Assembly: GCF_040703125.1 (NCBI RefSeq)
Contig: NZ_CP160035.1
Span: forward strand, 2,879,001-2,943,000
Length of the DNA: 64,000 nt
Direction of reading: 5' to 3'
Source: Flavobacterium ovatum
GTDB lineage: Bacteria; Bacteroidota; Bacteroidia; Flavobacteriales; Flavobacteriaceae
Each line of letters begins with the position of its first letter. The stretch's first letter is position 1. The notes below the pieces were generated by a model, which had not been told where the DNA came from, ran no database searches, and saw only the letters and a program-made list of their open reading frames with translations. Positions 7,571 to 17,433 of the stretch are shown here, in pieces. Position numbers and translations under genes: made by a program.

Positions 7571-9094
7571 ATGAAAAATTTTGGTATTTCAGTATTAACT
7601 GCGCTTTTTATCTTAACGAGTTGTGAGAAAGATACAGTTGAAGGCAGCGATAATCAAGAAATGGAAGTAAATGAAGATGCAGCCACATTTGCAGAAATTG
7701 GAAGTATCACCATTGGTGGTGAAGGCGCTGCCGAAATAAGTGCGTATGACGAAACGACTAAAAAGCTATTCACGGTAAACAATAGCGGAACGAATCAAAT
7801 TGATGTAGTAGATTTGACTGACCCAACAAACCCAAAAAAATTAACGGCAATTAGTCTAGCGACCTATAATGGAGCATCAAACAGTGTGGCTACTTACGGA
7901 GGGAAACTTGCTGTAGCGCTAGAATCTACTATTGATAAACAAGCAAACGGAAAAGTAGTGGTTTTTAACACGGCTGATAATACTTTAGTTAAAGAGATTA
8001 CGGTTGGTGCTTTGCCAGATATGGTAGCTTTCTCCCCTGATGGAAAATGGTTGATGAGTGCAAACGAGGGAGAACCAAATGCAGATTATACGGTTGACCC
8101 TGAGGGTTCTATTTCTATAATTGATATGGCAAATAATTACGCAGTTACGACCTTGAACTTTGCAGGTTTCGAAAGTCAGTTGGCGATTTTGCGAACAAAA
8201 GGTTTTAGAATTTCCAAAACTGCTAAAAGTTTTGCAGCCGATATCGAACCAGAATACATTACAATTTCTGCTGATTCTAAAACTGCTTGGGTAACATTAC
8301 AGGAAAACAATGGTGTGGCAAAAGTAGATTTGACATCAAAAACGATTTCAGCAATTTTTGGATTGGGGTACAAAGATTTTAACTCTACTGCAAACGGAAT
8401 AGATATTAGTGATAAAGACGGAAGTATAGTATTTAACTCTTGGAAAGTAAAAGGAATGTTTATGCCAGATGCTATTACCAGTTATGCTGTTAATGGAACG
8501 CCTTATTTTATTACAGCCAACGAAGGTGACGCTAGAGAATACGGAAGTTATGCAGATGTAAAAAGATTGGCTAAAATGACTTTTGACCCAACGGCTTTTC
8601 CAGACGCAGCGAGTTTTAAAGCAGATGACAAAATGGGACGTTTGAACTTGATTTCAACAGAAGGAGATATAGACGGTGATGGCGATTTGGATGAATTGAT
8701 TTGCTTTGGAGCACGTTCATTCACAATTTGGAATGGTAACACAGGAAGTTTAGTTTTTGACAGTAAAAACGATATAGACAAACGTTCAAACGATTTTGGA
8801 ACTTATGATGATGGTCGTAGTGATGATAAAGGATCTGAACCTGAATCAGTAGTTGTGGCTAAAATGGGAAGTAAAAACATTTTGTTTGTAGGACTAGAAA
8901 GAGCAGATACAGTGGTTGTGTATGATATTACAAATCCATCAGCTCCAATATACTTGCAAACTATCAAAACGGGAGATGCACCAGAAGGATTGCTTTTTAT
9001 TCCAGCATCTAAAAGTCCAACAAAAAGAAGTTTATTGGTGGTGAGTAGTGAAGGAGATGGACAAGTAAAACTATTTCAACCTAACTTGAAATAA
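7571..9094 (+). CDS. Choice-of-anchor I family lipoprotein (beta-propeller)
   Basis: A 507-aa exported protein. The N-terminus MKNFGISVLTALFILTSC is a lipoprotein signal with the lipobox Cys at residue 18. The rest is a repeated beta-propeller-like protein (for example NNSGTNQIDVVDLTDPTNP, LPDMVAFSPDGKWLMSANEG and DIDGDGDLDE at 366-375, which looks like a calcium-binding loop). The pattern ANEGEPNADYTVDPEGS and the late ADTVVVYDITNP are characteristic of the choice-of-anchor I family, often annotated loosely as alkaline phosphatase; I see no catalytic site of a phosphatase and do not support that name. The gene stands alone with its own promoter and a following inverted repeat. Confidence 0.85.
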   Translation: MKNFGISVLTALFILTSCEKDTVEGSDNQEMEVNEDAATFAEIGSITIGGEGAAEISAYDETTKKLFTVNNSGTNQIDVVDLTDPTNPKKLTAISLATYNGASNSVATYGGKLAVALESTIDKQANGKVVVFNTADNTLVKEITVGALPDMVAFSPDGKWLMSANEGEPNADYTVDPEGSISIIDMANNYAVTTLNFAGFESQLAILRTKGFRISKTAKSFAADIEPEYITISADSKTAWVTLQENNGVAKVDLTSKTISAIFGLGYKDFNSTANGIDISDKDGSIVFNSWKVKGMFMPDAITSYAVNGTPYFITANEGDAREYGSYADVKRLAKMTFDPTAFPDAASFKADDKMGRLNLISTEGDIDGDGDLDELICFGARSFTIWNGNTGSLVFDSKNDIDKRSNDFGTYDDGRSDDKGSEPESVVVAKMGSKNILFVGLERADTVVVYDITNPSAPIYLQTIKTGDAPEGLLFIPASKSPTKRSLLVVSSEGDGQVKLFQPNLK

Positions 9095-9167
9095 TAGAGT
9101 ATATTATTTTTTTAAGGGGTGAAATCAACTTTTTGATGTGTTGGTTTTGCTTGATTACAAAGATATG

Positions 9168-9209
9168 GCCTGGAAACAATTGAAGCGATTGCTGAACTTG
9201 TTTCCAGGC
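9168..9209. terminator. Perfect 12-bp inverted repeat between convergent genes
   Basis: GCCTGGAAACAA (9168-9179) and TTGTTTCCAGGC (9198-9209) pair perfectly around an 18-nt loop that can itself form AGC-GATT-GCT. It lies between the anchor-I lipoprotein gene and the nucleoside phosphorylase gene. There is no T-run directly after the stem, so termination is likely but not certain. Confidence 0.55.
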
Positions 9210-9271
9210 TTATTACATCACCTTATTTATTTTCTGAACGTTGTATTAATTGAATCTAGTTAAAGAAAAAA

Positions 9272-10141
9272 TTATAATATTCTTATTTTATTTAACGTAT
9301 AGTCAATCAATTTCTCAATAGCTAAGTTAGGGGCACTACTAAAAGTTCCGTTAGTACGATTAGCTATAATAGCGTTTAGTGAAATAGCATGATGTCCCAG
9401 TAAAGCTGAAAGTCCATATATAGCAGCTGTTTCCATTTCGAGATTGGTAATGTTATTTTCGACGTAACTAAAACTATCCATTTTTTTGTTTAAATTATTG
9501 TCCTGAATCACCAATCGTAAAATGCGTCCTTGAGGACCGTAAAATCCACCCGCGGTTGCTGTAATTCCTTTAAATATTATTGGGTTTTCAAAATGTTTTT
9601 CAAGCTTTTCTGAGCAAGCTACTGCATAAGGCCTTCCTTTATCACTGTCCCAATTTGTATGTTTTATAAAAGCATTTTCCAGATCTGGAATGGTAATATA
9701 ATCTGTTTGATAGGAGCGAAGCATGTTATCTAGTCCTAGTCCTATTTTTGACATCACAAAGCTATCTACAGGAATCCCTACTTGCAACGAACCTGAAGTA
9801 CCGATACGAACAATATTTAAAGAGGTGAGTTTCTCTTTTATTTTACGAGTTTCTAAATTTATATTAACCAAAGCATCCAGTTCATTCAAGACAATATCGA
9901 TATTGTCAGCACCAATTCCTGTTGAAATAACAGTGAGTCTTTTTCCTTTATAAATTCCAGTCTGAGTTTTGAATTCTCTTTTTTGAGTCGAAAATTCTAT
10001 TAAATCAAATAGTTGTGTAATTTTTTCCACCCGATCAGGATCGCCAACGAATATAATGTCGTGGGCAATATTTTCTGGTTTGAGGTTTAGGTGGTACACA
10101 CTTCTGTCAGGGTTCAATATCAATTCTGATGCTGCTATCAT
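9272..10141 (-). CDS. Nucleoside phosphorylase (uridine phosphorylase-like)
   Basis: Cytoplasmic enzyme of 289 aa that cleaves a nucleoside with phosphate to base and ribose-1-phosphate. Motifs of the PNP/UDP family are the phosphate-binding IIFVGDPDRVEKI near residues 29-41, the core STGIGADNIDIVLNELDAL, RIGTSGSLQ, and the substrate-binding NLEMETAAIYGLSALLG. The sequence is closest in feel to the uridine phosphorylase branch, but base specificity cannot be read with certainty. It lies 12 bp downstream of the SUI1-type gene on the same strand, so the two are probably co-transcribed. Confidence 0.85.
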   Translation of the reverse strand: MIAASELILNPDRSVYHLNLKPENIAHDIIFVGDPDRVEKITQLFDLIEFSTQKREFKTQTGIYKGKRLTVISTGIGADNIDIVLNELDALVNINLETRKIKEKLTSLNIVRIGTSGSLQVGIPVDSFVMSKIGLGLDNMLRSYQTDYITIPDLENAFIKHTNWDSDKGRPYAVACSEKLEKHFENPIIFKGITATAGGFYGPQGRILRLVIQDNNLNKKMDSFSYVENNITNLEMETAAIYGLSALLGHHAISLNAIIANRTNGTFSSAPNLAIEKLIDYTLNKIRIL

Positions 10142-10153
10142 TTTATATAAATA

Positions 10154-10486
10154 TTAACCACCTACACGTTTTACTTTAAAGCCTTTTTCTTTTAGTATGA
10201 TCATGATTTTGTCACGATAATCTCCTTGAAGGATTAGAGCTCCGTCTTTGAAACTACCACCAACACTCAATTTAGTTTTGAGTTCTTTAGCTAGGATTTT
10301 GAAATCTTCTTCCTCGCCTTCATAACCTTCAATAATGGTAGTGGCTTTGCCTTTTCTTTTTTCGTACTTACAAATCATAGGTTCTTTTTGAACGTATAAT
10401 TCGTGTGGTGTATCGTCTATTTCTTCTGGCTCGTTGCTTGGAACGTGGTCAGGAAATAAGTTTTTTAATTGGTCTTCTAGATTCAT
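10154..10486 (-). CDS. SUI1/eIF1-like translation factor (YciH family)
   Basis: A 110-aa protein whose C-terminal half (about 45-110) is an SUI1 domain: EDFKILAKELKTKLSVGGSF, then DGALILQGDYRDKI and LKEKGFKVKRVGG, the hallmark of bacterial YciH proteins. These are thought to influence initiation-codon selection on the small ribosomal subunit; the physiological role in bacteria is not settled. The N-terminal 40 residues are acidic and probably flexible. It is the first gene of a likely pair with the nucleoside phosphorylase (12-bp spacing). Confidence 0.9.
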   Translation of the reverse strand: MNLEDQLKNLFPDHVPSNEPEEIDDTPHELYVQKEPMICKYEKRKGKATTIIEGYEGEEEDFKILAKELKTKLSVGGSFKDGALILQGDYRDKIMIILKEKGFKVKRVGG

Positions 10487-10520
10487 TTTTTAATTTTTTT
10501 GTACATATAAATGGTACACT

Positions 10521-10564
10521 GATGAAACGGATTCGCAAAAGCGAAAACGCGGATGAAACAGATT
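10521..10564. repeat. Hairpin flanked by near-identical direct repeats
   Basis: Two direct repeats, GATGAAACGGATT (10521-10533) and GATGAAACAGATT (10552-10564), flank a TTCGC-AAAA-GCGAA hairpin, upstream of the SUI1-type gene. It resembles an interspersed intergenic repeat. Confidence 0.5.
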
Positions 10565-10605
10565 TTTTGTATTTCTAAAATTTCTATAATCAGTGGTCCA
10601 AAATA

Positions 10606-11556
10606 TTATTTTTTTATCAATCCCAATTCAACCAAGCGTTCGTAAAGAAAATCACCAGCAGTAATATCTTCAAACTGTTTTGGGCTAGCGTCATCAATAC
10701 AGTTTTCTAAGCAATTTAGTGGCATATCGCTCACAGGATGCATGAAAAACGGAATAGAATATCGAGATGTTCCCCATAATTCTCTTGGCGGATTAACTAC
10801 TTGATGAATAGTCGATTTTAGTTTATTATTAGTGTGTCGTGATAACATATCACCAACATTTATGACTAATTCATCAGGCTGTGCGATGGCATCTATCCAA
10901 TCACCGTTGTGGTTTTGAACTTGTAATCCTTTGCCTTGAGCGCCCATTAATAAAGTAATCAGGTTGATGTCTCCGTGGGCTGCTGCTCGAATGGCATTTT
11001 CGGGTTCAGTTGTAATAGGTGGGTAGTGTATCGGTCTCAAAATAGAGTTTCCTTGCTCTGCATATTTATCGAAATAAAATTCATCTAATCCCAAACGCAA
11101 AGCCAAAGCTCTCAGTACATAAATCCCCGTTTTCTCCAGCATTTGATAAGCGTCTTTCCCTGCAATATTGAAACGTGGCAATTCTTCCACATCGATATTT
11201 TTAGGGTATTCAGAAGCGTATTTAGAATCTTCGTAAACATATTGACCAAAGTGCCAAAACTCTTTTAAATCACCTTCTTTACGACCTTTGGCGTGTTCTT
11301 TTCCAAAGGAAACATATCCTCTTTGTCCGCCAAGATTTGGGTCTTCATATTTCTGTTTACTTTCTAGTGGTAATCTGAAAAAATTTCTAATTTCAGCATA
11401 CAATTCTTCCACTAAATTTTGATCCAAAAAATGACCTTTTAATGCTACGAATCCAATGTCTTCAAAAGCAGCACCAATTTCGTTTACAAATTTTTCTTTT
11501 CGCTGAGGATCATTAGATAAAAAATCTCCTAAATCTACGTTGGGAATGTTTTGCAT
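10606..11556 (-). CDS. 2OG-Fe(II) oxygenase, isopenicillin-N-synthase-like family
   Basis: Non-haem iron dioxygenase of 316 aa. An N-terminal DIOX_N-like part (about 1-110, with IGFVALKGH and GQRGYVSFG) precedes the double-stranded beta-helix domain. Iron ligands are visible as His194 and Asp196 in AAHGDINLI and His251 in STIHQVVNP; Arg265 and Ser267 in SRYSIPFF would bind 2-oxoglutarate. The fold is that of plant-type and bacterial IPNS-like oxygenases, but no beta-lactam pathway is present and the substrate is unknown. It lies alone, about 105 bp upstream of the following minus-strand gene, with a heptad repeat in between. Confidence 0.88.
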   Translation of the reverse strand: MQNIPNVDLGDFLSNDPQRKEKFVNEIGAAFEDIGFVALKGHFLDQNLVEELYAEIRNFFRLPLESKQKYEDPNLGGQRGYVSFGKEHAKGRKEGDLKEFWHFGQYVYEDSKYASEYPKNIDVEELPRFNIAGKDAYQMLEKTGIYVLRALALRLGLDEFYFDKYAEQGNSILRPIHYPPITTEPENAIRAAAHGDINLITLLMGAQGKGLQVQNHNGDWIDAIAQPDELVINVGDMLSRHTNNKLKSTIHQVVNPPRELWGTSRYSIPFFMHPVSDMPLNCLENCIDDASPKQFEDITAGDFLYERLVELGLIKK

Positions 11557-11625
11557 AAGTTTGTATTTTATAATAATTGAATTAATTTTTTTAGAAATTC
11601 TACTTCATTCTTTTATCGAAGCGCC

Positions 11626-11657
11626 AACTTCTAACTTTTAACCTCTAACTTTCTACT
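11626..11657. repeat. Heptad repeat (AACTTCT-like)
   Basis: Four in-phase heptamers, AACTTCT, AACTTTT, AACCTCT and AACTTTC, lie just 3' (on the plus strand) of the stop codon of the helical protein gene. Same repeat type as in the his operon gaps. Confidence 0.6.
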
Positions 11658-11661
11658 TAAA

Positions 11662-13206
11662 TCAACGGTTGTATAATTTAGCTTTTTCTTTAATAATATC
11701 TCCAATTTTTCGGTTTTCAATTTTACTTTCTAACCATGAAATAATATCAAGATAAAGGAATGCTCGTTTTTCATAAGGGATTTTTTCCAACTCAATAAAA
11801 CGTTCTCTCATTTTGATAAATTCCTTTTTGATGTCAGAAGGATAGATTGAATTTAAATTTTTCATAAAACGAATGATTTCCTTTTGTACCTCATGTAAAT
11901 CATTCATTTTAAGTAAGAATTTATACGTATTTTTGATTTGGGTTTCCAAGTGAAAATCTTTACCCAATTCATAGTGAACAATTAGATACAACAAACGGGC
12001 AAAACACATCAAATCCTCTCGCATAGAAAGGTTTTTGTTGTTGATTATTTTTTCTAAATAAAAGATAGATTCGTTGAATTTATCAGAACCAAAGTACATA
12101 CAAGCTATTTTATAGTAAAACAACATTTCGTGATGTTCGTCTAAGTGGTCGCTGTGTATTTTTATTTTCTCTAAAACGATAGGAATTAAATATTCCCCTT
12201 CTTCAAAAGAACCTTCCAGAATATGGTAATTTAATTTACTATTATACAAATACAAAAATGTCAATGAAGCAATGTTGTCATTTACAGGAAAACGCGGATC
12301 TTCAGTAGTTTCTTCTAATAAATCCAAATATATTTTAAATTTGGTTTGGTACTTGAGCATAAAAACTGATTCCAAGAAATAGTTATTTCCTTTTAGGAAA
12401 AAAACAGGATTCTGGTAAATCATATTGGGATTATCGTAAAATAGAGTGACCCATTTATAAGCAAATTTATAACTAGCCAAAAAATCTTGAACCAAGAAAC
12501 TACGCCATAAATTGGCATTGTAAAACCAATATTTTTCTCTAAAACCAAATTTGGTTTCATCTAATTTAGCGGTGTGTTTGACAAAATAATCATCAATATA
12601 TTTATATTCTTCATCGTTTTTTACATAGCCTGTTTTAAGCAATATGCCATACAATTGCAACGATAAATTAGATAATTTACTGGAAATAGTATTGCGATAA
12701 TTGAGTTCTTTGGCTTGAACAACAAGCTCATCTGCACGTCCTTGAATACTTCTGGTGATGTATTGCGATTCGATCAGTTTTTCAAATTCAACTATTTCAA
12801 AAGCCATGTATTTTTCGTCATTTTCCAGTGCTTGCATTTTAGTTTTATCTAAAATTTTCAAACTCTGTTTGTACAGACCTTTGTTATATAAAATAGTAGC
12901 AAAATCAATTTGTTCTCTTAACTGGTATCGAATGTTTTGACTAGGAATATTCAATCGAATACTTACTAATATTTGCTTATATAAATAGGATTTAAGGTTC
13001 GATAATTGAACCTTTTTGATTACGCCACTTTTTAGAATTAATTTTTCATCATAAACGTCTGATTTATCTAGAATATTGAATAATTCGATGAATTTTGTAT
13101 TTGAACTAGTCTCCAATCGACTTGCGAAAATCTTAAACTGTCTTTTTTCAGATTTTGAAAGTGATTTTATTAATACAAATAAGAAATCTTTTTGATGGTT
13201 AGCCAT
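11662..13206 (-). CDS. Conserved helical (TPR-like) protein of unknown function
   Basis: I do not recognise a named family. The 514-aa product has no signal peptide or membrane segment and is predicted helical throughout, with repeated patterns of paired amphipathic helices (for example ILYNKGLYKQSLKILDKTK, CMYFGSDKFNESIFYLEKI and SLTFLYLYNSKLNYHILEG) like tetratricopeptide repeats. The N-terminus LSKSEKRQFKIFASRLETSS has the look of a conserved N-terminal module. It is transcribed alone and divergently from leuA, with 154 bp between them. A scaffold or interaction role is plausible from the repeats, but there is no direct evidence. Confidence 0.7.
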   Translation of the reverse strand: MANHQKDFLFVLIKSLSKSEKRQFKIFASRLETSSNTKFIELFNILDKSDVYDEKLILKSGVIKKVQLSNLKSYLYKQILVSIRLNIPSQNIRYQLREQIDFATILYNKGLYKQSLKILDKTKMQALENDEKYMAFEIVEFEKLIESQYITRSIQGRADELVVQAKELNYRNTISSKLSNLSLQLYGILLKTGYVKNDEEYKYIDDYFVKHTAKLDETKFGFREKYWFYNANLWRSFLVQDFLASYKFAYKWVTLFYDNPNMIYQNPVFFLKGNNYFLESVFMLKYQTKFKIYLDLLEETTEDPRFPVNDNIASLTFLYLYNSKLNYHILEGSFEEGEYLIPIVLEKIKIHSDHLDEHHEMLFYYKIACMYFGSDKFNESIFYLEKIINNKNLSMREDLMCFARLLYLIVHYELGKDFHLETQIKNTYKFLLKMNDLHEVQKEIIRFMKNLNSIYPSDIKKEFIKMRERFIELEKIPYEKRAFLYLDIISWLESKIENRKIGDIIKEKAKLYNR

Positions 13207-13296
13207 TGTAAAATATATGAGCTTAATTACTTGTTTTGTAGTGCTTTGCGAAGTTTTGGTTCGCTTTATAAGCAGTATATTTCATTAAATTGAATT

Positions 13297-13325
13297 TTGT
13301 GCTAAAGTAATGAAATGTATTTTTG
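13297..13325 (+). promoter_or_regulatory. Promoter of the leu-ilv operon (TTG-N18-TATTTTTG)
   Basis: TTG at 13297-13299 and TATTTTTG at 13318-13325 with 18 bp between them, in good agreement with the Bacteroidetes consensus. The short leader up to the leuA ATG (13361) contains no Leu/Ile/Val-rich peptide or terminator, so no attenuator is seen here. Confidence 0.6.
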
Positions 13326-13360
13326 TTATCAAGTTGTGAAATTACATTAAATAAATTAAA

Positions 13361-14536
13361 ATGAATAGAGAGAAAGTTCAAATTTTTGATACCACTTTAA
13401 GAGACGGAGAACAAGTTCCAGGATGTAAATTAGATACCAAACAAAAACTCGTTATAGCAGAACGATTGGATGGAATGGGTGTTGACGTTATTGAAGCTGG
13501 ATTCCCTGTTTCTAGTCCTGGTGATTTTTTATCTGTTTCTGAAATTAGTAAAATTGTAAAAAATGCAACCGTATGTGGATTAACACGTGCAGTGAAAAAT
13601 GATATTGATGTAGCAGGACAAGCATTGAAATATGCTAAGAGACCTCGTATTCATACTGGAATTGGGACATCTCAATCTCATATCATTCATAAATTAAATA
13701 CAACACCTGAAGATATTATTGCTAGAGCAAAATTTGCAGTAGCACACGCTAAAACCTATGTTGAAGACGTTGAGTTTTACGCAGAGGATGCTGGTAGAAC
13801 GGATAATGCTTTCTTGGCACGAGTCTGTGAGGAAGTTATTAAATCTGGAGCGACAGTACTTAATATTCCTGATACAACCGGATATTGCTTGCCTCACGAA
13901 TACGGTGAAAAAATAAAATACCTAAAGGAAAACGTAAAAGGAATTGAAAATGTTACAATTTCTTGTCACTGTCATAATGATTTAGGAATGGCAACTGCTA
14001 ATTCAATCGCAGGTGCAATTAATGGAGCACGACAAATAGAATGTACGATCAACGGAATAGGTGAACGTGCAGGAAATACAGCCCTTGAAGAAGTAGTAAT
14101 GATTTTTAAACAACATCCTTATTTAAATCTTTATACTGATATTGATACTAAACAGTTGAACGAAATGAGTCATTTGGTTTCTGATAGTATGGGAATGATG
14201 GTACAACCAAATAAAGCAATTGTAGGTTCTAATGCTTTTGCGCATAGTTCTGGAATTCACCAAGATGGTGTGATTAAGAACAGAGAAACTTATGAAATCA
14301 TGGATCCATTAGATGTTGGTGTAAATGAATCATCTATTATCTTAACTGCAAGAAGTGGTAGAGCAGCATTGGCATACAGAGCTAAAAAAGTAGGTTATGA
14401 GTTGACAAAAACACAATTAGACCTTGTTTATGTTGAGTTTTTGAAATTTGCAGATATCAAAAAAGAAGTAATGGATGATGATATTCATCAAATCATTGAA
14501 GCTTCTAATTTAAAAGACGATTTAGTTAGAAATTAA
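13361..14536 (+). CDS. leuA: 2-isopropylmalate synthase, short form without regulatory domain
   Basis: Condenses 2-oxoisovalerate with acetyl-CoA, the first step specific to leucine. The HMGL-like catalytic barrel is complete: DTTLRDGEQ (10-18), the metal-binding [10 protein letters not shown] (His203, His205), GIGERAGN, and the following linker domain with HSSGIHQDG and the [14 protein letters not shown] end. The protein is 391 aa against about 510-520 in enterobacteria, because the C-terminal leucine-binding allosteric domain is absent. A citramalate or homocitrate synthase cannot be excluded on sequence alone, but adjacency to leuB and ilvDBNC favours leucine synthesis. leuC and leuD are not next to it, though the enzyme needs them. 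First gene of a six-gene operon, 11 bp from leuB. Confidence 0.88.
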   Translation: MNREKVQIFDTTLRDGEQVPGCKLDTKQKLVIAERLDGMGVDVIEAGFPVSSPGDFLSVSEISKIVKNATVCGLTRAVKNDIDVAGQALKYAKRPRIHTGIGTSQSHIIHKLNTTPEDIIARAKFAVAHAKTYVEDVEFYAEDAGRTDNAFLARVCEEVIKSGATVLNIPDTTGYCLPHEYGEKIKYLKENVKGIENVTISCHCHNDLGMATANSIAGAINGARQIECTINGIGERAGNTALEEVVMIFKQHPYLNLYTDIDTKQLNEMSHLVSDSMGMMVQPNKAIVGSNAFAHSSGIHQDGVIKNRETYEIMDPLDVGVNESSIILTARSGRAALAYRAKKVGYELTKTQLDLVYVEFLKFADIKKEVMDDDIHQIIEASNLKDDLVRN

Positions 14537-14547
14537 ACCTTAAAGCC

Positions 14548-15666
14548 ATGAATTTAAAAATAGCAGTACTCGCAGGAGACGGAATAGGTCCTGAAGTGGT
14601 TTTGCAGGCCATGAAAGCATTACATGCTACTGCTGTGATGTTTGATCATGAGTTTATTTTTGAAGAAGCTCTTGTGGGGGGTGCAGCTATTGACAAAACA
14701 GGAAAACCGCTCCCGGAACAAACATTAAATTTATGTTTGAATACAGACGCTGTTTTGTTTGGTGCTATTGGAGAGTTAAAATATGATAACGATCCAGAAG
14801 CGAAAATTCGTCCAGAACAAAGTTTGTTTCAACTACGAAAAGCCTTGGGGTTGTTCGTTAATAGTAAGCTTATAAAACCATACGAAGGGTTATTAGAGAG
14901 TTCTCCTTTGAAGAAAGATATTATAGAAGGAACGGACTTTTTAATTTACAGAGAACTTTCAGGCGGTATCTACTTTGATGAAAAAACATTAAGTGAAGAT
15001 GGTAAAGCTGCTACTGATTTATGTAAATATACAGAGGAACAGATTTTAAAAATTACACATCTAGCTTTTAAGGCAGCTCAAAAACGAAGAAAAATTGTTT
15101 CCCTAATTGATAAGGCAAATGTTTTAGAAACTTCTAGATTGTGGAGAAAAGTAGTTACTGAGGTAAGTAAGGAGTATCCAGAAGTGGAATTGAATTATTT
15201 ATATGTAGATAATGCGGCTAAGCAAATTATTGCTAAACCCAAACAGTTTGACATCGTTTTGACTGAGAATTTATTTGGAGATATTTTGTCAGATATGTCA
15301 AGTATTATTACAGGGTCAATAGGTATGTTAGCCTCAAGTTCTTTAGGCGATAATCACGCTTTGTTTGAACCTGTTCACGGCACATTTCCTCAAGCTAAAG
15401 GAAAAAATATAGCCAATCCGTTTGCGTCTATTTTATCTGCTGCTTTATTGTTAGAACATTTTGGTTTACATAAAGAAGCAAAAAAAGTACATGAAGCTGT
15501 TGAAAAAGCCATCGCGCTAAAAGTCGTCACAATTGACTTGAATCCAGAGTCAAAATTCGGAACCAATGAAGTTGGAGATTTTATTTCTAATTTTATTTTA
15601 GACAAAGAAGATTTATTATACTTCAACAATGACAATGTAAGTATAGGACAATCAACAATAGTATAA
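14548..15666 (+). CDS. leuB: 3-isopropylmalate dehydrogenase
   Basis: Oxidises and decarboxylates 3-isopropylmalate to 2-oxoisocaproate with NAD. It is 372 aa, the usual size. Signatures include the N-terminal GDGIGPEVV, FGAIGELKYD with RPEQSLFQLRKALGL, the substrate arginine region YRELSGGIYFDE, the metal/catalytic segment LTENLFGDILSDMSSIITGSIGMLASSS, and the adenine-binding HGTFPQAKGKNIANP. It starts 11 bp after leuA and is followed by ilvD after 30 bp on the same strand, consistent with one transcript. Confidence 0.95.
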   Translation: MNLKIAVLAGDGIGPEVVLQAMKALHATAVMFDHEFIFEEALVGGAAIDKTGKPLPEQTLNLCLNTDAVLFGAIGELKYDNDPEAKIRPEQSLFQLRKALGLFVNSKLIKPYEGLLESSPLKKDIIEGTDFLIYRELSGGIYFDEKTLSEDGKAATDLCKYTEEQILKITHLAFKAAQKRRKIVSLIDKANVLETSRLWRKVVTEVSKEYPEVELNYLYVDNAAKQIIAKPKQFDIVLTENLFGDILSDMSSIITGSIGMLASSSLGDNHALFEPVHGTFPQAKGKNIANPFASILSAALLLEHFGLHKEAKKVHEAVEKAIALKVVTIDLNPESKFGTNEVGDFISNFILDKEDLLYFNNDNVSIGQSTIV

Positions 15667-15696
15667 AAAATAATAATACACATACAACACTATATA

Positions 15697-17370
15697 ATGG
15701 AATTAAATAAATACAGCAAGACAATTACCCAAGACGAAACACAACCAGCTTCTCAAGCGATGTTATACGCACTTGGATTAACTGAAGAGGATTTAAAGAA
15801 AGCACAAGTTGGTATTGTAAGTATGGGTTACGATGGAAATCCTTGTAACATGCACTTAAATGATTTGGCTAAAGATATTAAAACAGGTGTATGGAAAGAA
15901 GATCTTGTCGGTTTGATCTTTAATACTATTGGTGTAAGTGATGGAATTTCTAATGGTAATGACGGAATGCGTTTTTCATTAGTTTCTCGTGATGTAATTG
16001 CTGATTCAATTGAAACAGTTATGGGAGCACAATGGTACGATGGTATGATTGCTGTACCAGGATGTGATAAAAATATGCCAGGAGCTTTGATGGCTATGGG
16101 TAGAGTGAACCGACCATCAATTATGGTTTACGGAGGTTCAATTCACCCTGGGAAATGGAAAGGGGAAGATTTGAATATCGTTTCTGCTTTTGAGGCTTTA
16201 GGAAAGAAAATTAAAAATACGATTACACCAGAAGATTTCAAAGGTATAATTCAAAATGCTTGTCCTGGTGCAGGTGCTTGTGGTGGTATGTACACTGCAA
16301 ATACAATGTCATCGGCAATTGAGGCATTGGGAATGAGCTTGCCATATAGTTCTTCTAACCCAGCTTTGAGTGAAGAAAAGAAACAAGAGTGTGTTGATGC
16401 TGGAAAAGCAATCAAAATACTACTTGAAAAAGATATCAAACCAAGAGACATTATGACTCGTAAAGCATTCGAAAATGCAATTACGATTGTAGCTGTTCTT
16501 GGTGGTTCAACAAATGCAGTTATGCACTTAATAGCAATGGCTCATTCAGTTGGTATTGAGTTGACATTGCAAGATTTTCAAGATATTAGTGACAAAACAC
16601 CATTGTTGGCGGATTTAAAACCTAGTGGAAAATACTTGATGGAAGATTTGCATAATGTAGGTGGAGTTCCAGGAGTAATGAAATATTTATTGAAAGTAGG
16701 ATTGTTACATGGAGACTGTTTAACAGTAACAGGAAAAACTATAGCTGAAAATTTAGCTTCAGTAGCCGATTTACAAGATGGTCAAGATGTTATTTTCGAA
16801 ATTCAAAAAGCTTTAAAAGCAACTGGTAATATTCAAATCCTTTATGGAAATATTGCATCAGAAGGATGTGTAGCCAAAATTAGTGGTAAAGAAGGAGAGT
16901 TTTTTGAAGGTACAGCAGTAGTTTTTGAAGGCGAAAAACAAGTAATTAAAGGAATACAAGCAGGTGAAGTAAAAGCAGGAAACGTTGTAATTATTCGTTA
17001 CTGTGGTCCAAAAGGAGGACCTGGTATGTCTGAAATGCTTAAACCAACGTCTGCCATTATGGGAGCTGGTTTGGGGAATACAGTTGCCTTGATAACTGAT
17101 GGACGTTTCTCTGGAGGTTCTCACGGTTTTGTGGTAGGACACGTTACACCTGAGGCTTATGAAGGTGGTGGAATTGCATTGATCGAAAATGGAGATGTTA
17201 TTACAATCGATGCTGTGAAAAACACAATCGACATGAAGATCTCTGATGAAGAGTTTGCTAGACGTAAGGCTAACTGGGTACAACCAGTATCACCAATCAA
17301 ACAAGGAGTTTTACTTAAATATATGAGATCGGTCTCTAGCGCTTCTGAAGGATGTGTTACCGATAAATAA
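15697..17370 (+). CDS. ilvD: Dihydroxy-acid dehydratase
   Basis: Fe-S enzyme that dehydrates dihydroxy acids to the 2-oxo acids of valine, isoleucine and (via oxoisovalerate) leucine. It is 557 aa. Cluster and metal ligands are visible in [30 protein letters not shown] and [19 protein letters not shown]; the active-site end contains [19 protein letters not shown]. It lies between leuB (30 bp) and ilvB (63 bp); the latter gap holds a 9-bp hairpin without a T-tract. All features fit a functional housekeeping copy. Confidence 0.96.
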   Translation: MELNKYSKTITQDETQPASQAMLYALGLTEEDLKKAQVGIVSMGYDGNPCNMHLNDLAKDIKTGVWKEDLVGLIFNTIGVSDGISNGNDGMRFSLVSRDVIADSIETVMGAQWYDGMIAVPGCDKNMPGALMAMGRVNRPSIMVYGGSIHPGKWKGEDLNIVSAFEALGKKIKNTITPEDFKGIIQNACPGAGACGGMYTANTMSSAIEALGMSLPYSSSNPALSEEKKQECVDAGKAIKILLEKDIKPRDIMTRKAFENAITIVAVLGGSTNAVMHLIAMAHSVGIELTLQDFQDISDKTPLLADLKPSGKYLMEDLHNVGGVPGVMKYLLKVGLLHGDCLTVTGKTIAENLASVADLQDGQDVIFEIQKALKATGNIQILYGNIASEGCVAKISGKEGEFFEGTAVVFEGEKQVIKGIQAGEVKAGNVVIIRYCGPKGGPGMSEMLKPTSAIMGAGLGNTVALITDGRFSGGSHGFVVGHVTPEAYEGGGIALIENGDVITIDAVKNTIDMKISDEEFARRKANWVQPVSPIKQGVLLKYMRSVSSASEGCVTDK

Positions 17371-17387
17371 TTTAATAAAAATACAAA

Positions 17388-17416
17388 TAACCAAGATTTT
17401 AGTTAAGTCTTGGTTA
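17388..17416 (+). repeat. Hairpin in the ilvD-ilvB gap
   Basis: TAACCAAGA (17388-17396) pairs perfectly with TCTTGGTTA (17408-17416) around an 11-nt loop. There is no T-run afterwards, so it is more likely an mRNA-stability or processing element than a terminator. Confidence 0.45.
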
Positions 17417-17433
17417 CATAATAAAAGTACAAA

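Noticed and set aside
7571..9094. Annotation of the choice-of-anchor-I protein as alkaline phosphatase
   Set aside because: No phosphatase catalytic motif is visible; the repeats indicate a beta-propeller.
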